Assembly (NCBI GenBank): GCA_030549335.1
Contig: CM060189.1
Coordinates: 32,821,001 to 32,885,000, forward strand
DNA from: Pontederia crassipes
Taxonomy: Eukaryota > Streptophyta > Magnoliopsida > Commelinales > Pontederiaceae
Length of the DNA stretch: 64,000 bases
Reading direction: 5' to 3'
The notes beneath the pieces were generated by a model. It saw only the letters and a list, made by a program, of their open reading frames with translations, searched no databases and was not told the origin of the DNA. Position numbers and translations under genes: made by a program. Shown piece after piece: positions 58,273-64,000 of the stretch (position 1 is the first letter of the stretch; every line of letters begins with the position of its first letter).

Positions 58273-59600
58273 TCCACTCCGCCGGTTCAGTTTGATTTCT
58301 TTTCTCTTTTTTTCTCTTTTCCCTTCTTTCAACGATCAGATATACAGCACATAATCTTTGTATCTTTTTAATATCTCAGACGCATTTGGCTTCTGAGCTT
58401 TGTTACTTCATGCATAGCACTAATTGTCATTTAAATATGTAATGTTTTGTCCTTCTCTTATATAAATTGCATGCAAGTGCTTCGTGAATATATAAAAAGG
58501 AAGAATGAAGAATATATCTTTTTTTTCCAATAATTTAATATATATGGAGTATGGGTTGTATCATTTTTCCTCTTAAGAAAACATACTAAAGACTGAAGTT
58601 AGTTGTTTTATTATGTGTACGTTGGAGAAAAGTCTCCTTAAAATTCCCATGCACTATTGATTTCTCGTCAATTGTATGTTTTTTCTATTTATTAAATGAT
58701 TTTTATTTCCATCATCTCTCTTCATCGTCTAAATTCATTTCAAATTAAATGTAAAAAAATAATTCGGAGAAAAACAAGAGTGGGCATCCCCCATGTGCCC
58801 ATTGGATTTCCTTGCTTCTGTTTTGGACCAACAATAATGATATCATTATTTTATTTTCTTTTGTTCTAATTGTTATATTCTTTCATTCTTCGAAGGAGAG
58901 AAAAGTGAGAAGACATGACGAGAAAGTGGAGATACAAGAAAGTTATAGATAGGCGAAACAGAGAGAGAAAATAAAGGAGCAATGAGAGAGAAAAAATAGA
59001 AAAATTAAAGGAGCAATGAGAGAAAAAAAATAGAAAGATTAAGAGAGAAAGGGAGCAAAGGGGAGAGAGAAAGGAGAGTAAAATAAAAAAGAAAGGTGAT
59101 ATATGAAATAGATAACATCTTTATTATTGAGTCTCTAATAAAGAAAAATATTATATTCAATATATTTTATTAAAAAAATCTACTTGTGCGCGCGCGTGTG
59201 TGAGAGAGAGAGGATAAAAGCCGCACGCCCACATTTGACATTCCCCGCTACATTTTAATTTAATTTCATTATATTTTCAGTTAAATGCTGCATTTTATTT
59301 TCTTCTTCAAGTCCACGCCCTCCCTACCAACCGTTTCGCTCGGGCTTACAAATTATTATAAATATAAATTATTTAATTACTTATTTGAAATTAAATTACA
59401 GTTATTTAATTAGTTCCATGGTCATATACTAATTTATTTATCAACTACCAACTTTATTTTCCATTGTTTATTTGTTCGTTATTGGAAGAGAGAGCCCCCA
59501 CAAAATATATATACATATAATAACTAAATTAAAAACAATACTGTTTTTTATATATTCGTTTCATTTCGCATTTTTGTTTATTTTTTGCATCACGCTTCCT
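58273..59600. other. Intergenic between the Nudix and DUF630/632 genes
   Basis: Contains the Nudix 3' UTR at its start. There is a purine-rich GAGAGAAA tract at about 58895-59095 and a short (CG)(GT)(GA) microsatellite near 59186-59213. No gene recognised. Confidence 0.5.
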
Positions 59601-59878
59601 TCGTTCCATTGCACAAGGCATTTGGACTTGGTCGGTCGCGGTCCTCTATTTTGTGTTCTCTTTTTTCTTGCTTTCTCTTCTTCTTCCACTTCAAAGTTCA
59701 AACTTTTCGAAAAGTATTAAAAGTTGTTTGTGCCGCCCCTTTCTGGTTTCCTCGACCTCTCTGGAACGGACGAGATATATATATACATGAGAGAGAGAGA
59801 CTGAGGAATGGTGTTGTACTCCTTTGGAATTGAGATTTCGAGCGATTCGATTCGATTTGGTGTTGCTCGATTGCGATC

Positions 59879-61684
59879 ATGGGCTGCGGGCAGTCCATGA
59901 TCGAGATGGACGAGTCGGTCATGCGGTGCAAGGAGCGGAAGGGCTTCATGCAGGACGCCGTCGCCGCCCGCAACGCCTTCGCAGCTGCCCACGCCGCCTA
60001 CGGCGTCGCCCTCAAGCACGCCGGCGGCGCCCTCTACGACTACGCTCAATCCGACCTCCTCCTCCTCCACGATTCCGTCTCCGGGGGGCATCCCCATCAT
60101 CATCATCGCTCCCCCGCGATCCCCGCCGCCTCCTCCGCGGCCCCTGCACCGGTCGTTGCGCCGCCGATTGACAAGTTCCCCCCTCCGCCGCCCCCGCTCC
60201 CCGACCTGTCGCCCCCACTCCAGCGCTCCGTCAGCATGCCGGAGATCGCTATTCCTAAACCCAAGAAGAAGATGCCTCCCGCCGAGGCCTCCATCCGCGA
60301 GGAGGACGCCTTTGAAGAAGACGACGGTGAAGAGCAAGAGGAAGGGCCCGTCACCGATGAACCCACCCCTGCGGACGACGACCACCGCGGCTCTACAGGA
60401 GCCTCGTCGTCTTTCCCGCCAGACGCCAGTGGCTCTTGGGACTACTTCGGTTTTAACGCGGAAACTCCTCCGCCCACCCTCAGCCAGCCGGAGGAGCAAC
60501 CTTCTTGGAATCAGCAGGATGTTAGGTCCACGAAGAAGGCAGCCGCGGCTCAGCCTACCACATCTTTCGTCGAGGAGGTGCTTCCCAAAGTGGAGCCGTC
60601 GCGGCCACCGAAACCGTCGAAGAAGTCGAAACCACCCGGCGGTTCATTGCACCACCAGCACGCGGCGCCTGCTGGAGGGGTCCCGGATACGAAGAAGGGC
60701 AAGATGGTTGCAACTGCCGTGCCAAGCATGGGCCTTATGCAGGTCGTCGATGAGCTGTACGAGCATTTCCTTAATGCATGCCGTAGCACTCATGATGTCG
60801 GAAAGATGCTTGAGGCTACTCGGCTGCATTACCACTCAAATTTTGCTGACAACAGAGGTAATTCATTGTATTTTATTTATTTGATCTTCATTCTTCACTT
60901 TGTTTGGTCGAATTTCTTCGTATTGATTGATGACTCTTACGCCTCTGATGGCTGTTGGCATACGCTGGATTTTACTTGTGTCGACAGGTGTCAACCTAGG
61001 ACCAAACTTTGTACATACCTCTATTTGTCTCATCTTGAGTAGATGTTATGTATGTCCGTCAATCTTCTGCAGCTGAAGTTTGTTAAGTATGCATTTCCTG
61101 CAATAAACACACCATTATATTGTGAGGAGAAAAATGAGAATTCTTGTAAGGTAGTTGTCATTGTTTTGAAAACCGTAAATCTAGATACGATCTTATATTA
61201 TATCCCTTTGCAGTGTTATTGTATACTCCTAGATGGTTTCCCCACATTTTCTTCATGGTTCACAACTTTTCTGGATATATTGGGTGTAATTCTCACTGTA
61301 CCCTATCATTCATCAAAATGGATGTATAGCATATTCAACAATCTGAGAATGAGGTGACATCTAGAGTGACTAATTTTAGTAGTACAACATCCATTTGAAT
61401 ATTATGCAGATCATGTTGACACATAACTTGATCATAATGCCCAGAAAATAACCATAGTGAATAATTAGTATTATTTTCATTTATCAAATTTATTTATCAC
61501 ATGATCAGGGCACATCGATCATTCAGCAAGGGTTATGCGAGTAATCACATGGAATCGTTCAATTAAAGGCATGCCTCAAACCAATGAAGGGAGTGATGAT
61601 TTTGAAGACGAAGAATGGGAAACTCATGCAACCATTCTAGATAAGATGCTAGCATGGGAGAAAAAACTTTATGATGAAGTGAAG
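59879..61684 (+). CDS. DUF630/DUF632 protein (NRG2-like), 5' part
   Basis: Exon 1 59879-60857 and exon 2 61509-61684 (GT-AG, phase 1 join) give the first 385 residues; the rest lies beyond the window. The start MGCGQSMIEMDESV carries a myristoylation-type Gly2 and Cys3, as usual for DUF630 proteins. DUF630 spans about 1-60 (CKERKGFMQDAVAARNAFAA). A low-complexity linker follows, with a His run, KFPPPPPPLPDL, an acidic stretch and Lys-rich PKPSKKSK. DUF632 begins near 290 (LMQVVDELYEHFLNACRS). Relatives include Arabidopsis NRG2, a nitrate-signalling factor; that role is not proven for this paralogue. Exon 1 is strongly GC-rich, as in many monocot genes. Confidence 0.9.
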
Positions 61685-63273
61685 GTAAATCTTGATTTAG
61701 AAGTCACATGAACAGACAAATGTTTTGCCTTTTATCATTTTGTTTACTTTCTAAATTTAGGATGTTGTCATTATTCTTTATGATAAAAAGGGACTTAAAT
61801 TGAGTTGTGATAACTATAACATTGCCCTTCTTCCAAATTTATACGCTGTGACTTGGCAGAGCTAAAAATACTTACAACATTGTACAACATGATAAACAAT
61901 ATTTCCAGTTTGAAACATTCCTTTGAACTAGATTAGTGAACCTTCGCTGTTGTTTGAACAAAAGATTTACATGTGGAAACCATTATAGTGAAAAGTGAAT
62001 ACAATGCAGACTCTTCTTTTCCTCAAAAAAAAAAAAAATGCACTCTTCTTTCATTTATTTCTTTTTGCTTAGATAACTTTTTCAGCAGCCATACCCATCA
62101 ATCAATTAGCTGTTTAGTTACAGTATTGGCACTTCCCATCCATTCCAATGTTCAGTGGAAAATTGGGCATTGTTGTAATAATTTTTAGTCATCTTTAAGA
62201 ACAGGTTATTGTGTGTTTAACATCCTCAATTTTTGAACTTTGTCTCGCACAGTTTTATCAAAATGTGTCCTGCCATGTCAAAGACATGTTTTCATTTATA
62301 TCCAACATCTCCCTCCAGACTTGCCCATGTGAAATTAATCTAAGCATTGCCTCATGCATCCTTCGATCTTTAGAAGACTATGTGGTCTCCCACCATTGCA
62401 TAAAGGTCATGCGGAGTGGCTCTAATATTTAATATAGCATCCTTACACTTTCTTTAGGGAACATCCTTACAATTGATGCATGAGACATGCCTTGAGTTAG
62501 TTTCGCATATAAAATGGTCTTGACTAGATGTGACAGATGTTGATAAGTTCGTACAAGCCACCAAAGCGCACAATATCACGTGTTGGTTAAGAATGTTGCA
62601 TATGATGTCAAAACTACTTTGCGGGGGACCTCTGTGCCATGGTGGAAAATCACTCAAGGAGAATGTTGAGTCCTTAAGAGGAGAAGGATGCAATAGGCAT
62701 GCCTTAAGTTAGTTTTGCATTGGCAGATCATAAGAGAGATGTTTTTTTTTTACATGAGAACATAGTCTTGAATAAGAGGGATGCATTTTGGTAAAATCGC
62801 GTGGGTCAAAGTTTAAAACGAATAATCTCACGTGTGGTGAGGGATGTTACTGGTGTATGTGAGATCTACCTTTTGTATTTCTTGGTAACTCTGCTGTGTG
62901 AGTGGAGGATAAAGCTTTTCCATTACTCTTCTGATATATGTTGTTCCTTTTTCCTTGACGTCGAAGGAAAAACTTGGCATGCAACTTTGTTATATATCCT
63001 TGGAATAAACTCTATAGGATGGAGGATTGAGTTTAAAAAATATGGATCTCATCCATTAGAAGAAAATTACAGACATGTACTGGCACATTTGTAGCTGGTA
63101 AGAACGACCCTTTACATGATTCCTTCTTGTATCTTTCAACATGGTTAACACCTTTTGTCAAAAAGAAAAAGGTTGACACCTTGTGATAGAAACATAAAAT
63201 AAAAAATGTAGATAAGGTATATATTATCAATGGTAAAAGTGCAAGAATCATAAACCCAATTATAATTACTATT
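61685..63273 (+). other. DUF630/632 gene, start of intron 2
   Basis: Opens with GTAAATC after the codon for the last Lys of exon 2. AT-rich, with a repeated phrase CATGCCTT(A/G)AGTTAGTTT at about 62488 and 62699. I see no third exon before the window ends, so this intron exceeds 2.3 kb. Confidence 0.6.
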
Positions 63274-63280
63274 TTGACTG

Positions 63281-63440
63281 TTACAACAACAACAAAGCCT
63301 TATCCCACTAGGTGGGGTCGGCTACATGGATCATACGACGCCATTCGTTGATCCATGTTCATGAGATTCGATAGGGTTTTACGCTGGCTGTCGGGGCCTA
63401 ACACAACCCTCCTCCTTTATCCGGGCTTGGGACCACTATG
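63281..63440 (-). mobile_element. Au-type SINE, minus strand, in the DUF630/632 intron
   Basis: On the minus strand it reads GGTCCCAAGCCCGGATAAAGG, then CCGACCCCACCTAGTGGG, then AAGGCTTTGTTGTTGTTGT. The TTG-repeat end and GGGATAAGGCTTTG block are typical of plant Au SINEs. TTGACTG flanks both sides (63274-63280, 63441-63447). The tRNA-like head is missing, so it is 5'-truncated at 160 bp. Confidence 0.65.
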
Positions 63441-64000
63441 TTGACTGATAGAGAGATAAAATTTCCATAATAAAATAGTCCTTGTGGAGTGGTCCAGACT
63501 CCAATTATAAGGTTGATAAACAGGCTTTCAGAGGCTGCTCACAAATTTAGGATTTTTTTTAGAAGGATAACATGAAGGATTCTCCAGAGCTGAGACCTAT
63601 CATTCAGATAGACGGGGACTAGTTCTGACAACTATAACAAAAGTAGTAATGAAGAATATTGATTAGTGGAAACTTGTGGGTTGTAACTAACCACTATTTT
63701 GTTAACCAATATATTATCTTATTAATATGGATGGTTACACAGGGTACCCATTCCTTAGCTTTTCAAAAATAAAGCAATCTATTATCTTCTAATACAAATT
63801 TGTGTCATACTAGTACATCCGAAAATTTTGCCTTGGTCTCATGGTAGAAGGACATTGCTGTCTTTCCATTTTCTCACCGACAAGGCTTCATTTTGTTTAG
63901 GCTTCTTCAAACTCATGAAACTCCATCTTGATGTTAAGCTGTCAAGAATGATGCTTGAATCACAATGAAGTTTTAGCTTTATTTTCTTACTCAAAAATAA

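Noticed and set aside
59717-60499. 260-aa minus-strand frame opposite the DUF630/632 first exon
   Set aside because: A GC-rich exon creates long antisense frames; the protein is low-complexity Gly/Arg and overlaps a well-supported gene.

Overview
The window is nuclear DNA of a flowering plant, most likely a monocot. The grounds are intron-containing plant genes with a GC-rich first exon in an AT-rich background, many LINE, SINE, LTR and small TIR elements, and no bacterial-style operons. All calls come from reading the sequence; no search or alignment program was run.

Region 1 (1-23545) is a head-to-tail array of six units of about 2.05-2.2 kb, all on the minus strand. Each unit carries one small intronless gene for a roughly 160-residue protein with an N-terminal signal peptide and a C-terminal hydrophobic tail of the GPI-anchor type. 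I do not recognise the family. Copies B, C and D are open, copy A has two nonsense codons, copy E has frameshifts, and copy F has lost its middle. The array was later hit by a LINE scrap (17-bp target duplication), a 3.35-kb solo-LTR-like element (5-bp duplication AGGTA) and a three-level nest: a non-autonomous LTR element (12504-19857), holding a decayed hAT transposon (15031-19007, 8-bp duplication GCTATATG), holding a GC-rich TIR element (17295-17948).

Region 2 (about 23.5-46.7 kb) is mainly repeats around one gene. It has a (TA)n-bearing tandem duplication, two small inverted-repeat elements, a broken fragment of an unrecognised gene, and then a half-size ABCG transporter gene (27014-30962, minus, eight exons) of the ABCG11/12/15 class. 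That gene has five single-base deletions relative to the expected frame, mostly in short homopolymers, so it is either a pseudogene or carries assembly errors. Beyond it are two hAT-type MITEs with CAATG ends, two LTR-like segments (one with a clean TATAT duplication), a foldback element, a tRNA-derived SINE with a 15-bp duplication and a related second SINE, and duplicated Tourist-like sequence.

Region 3 (46.7-58.3 kb) is one complete Nudix hydrolase gene (plus strand, four exons, 180 aa, NUDT16-like). Its large introns hold antisense LINE remnants and at least seven copies of a LINE 3' end with a GGATGAC...GTCATCC hairpin.

Region 4 (59.9 kb to the edge) is the 5' part of a DUF630/DUF632 (NRG2-like) gene with a myristoylation-type N terminus; it runs off the right side. 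The three single-copy genes have no evident functional link. The most novel content is the small secreted-protein array and how its copies diverge.
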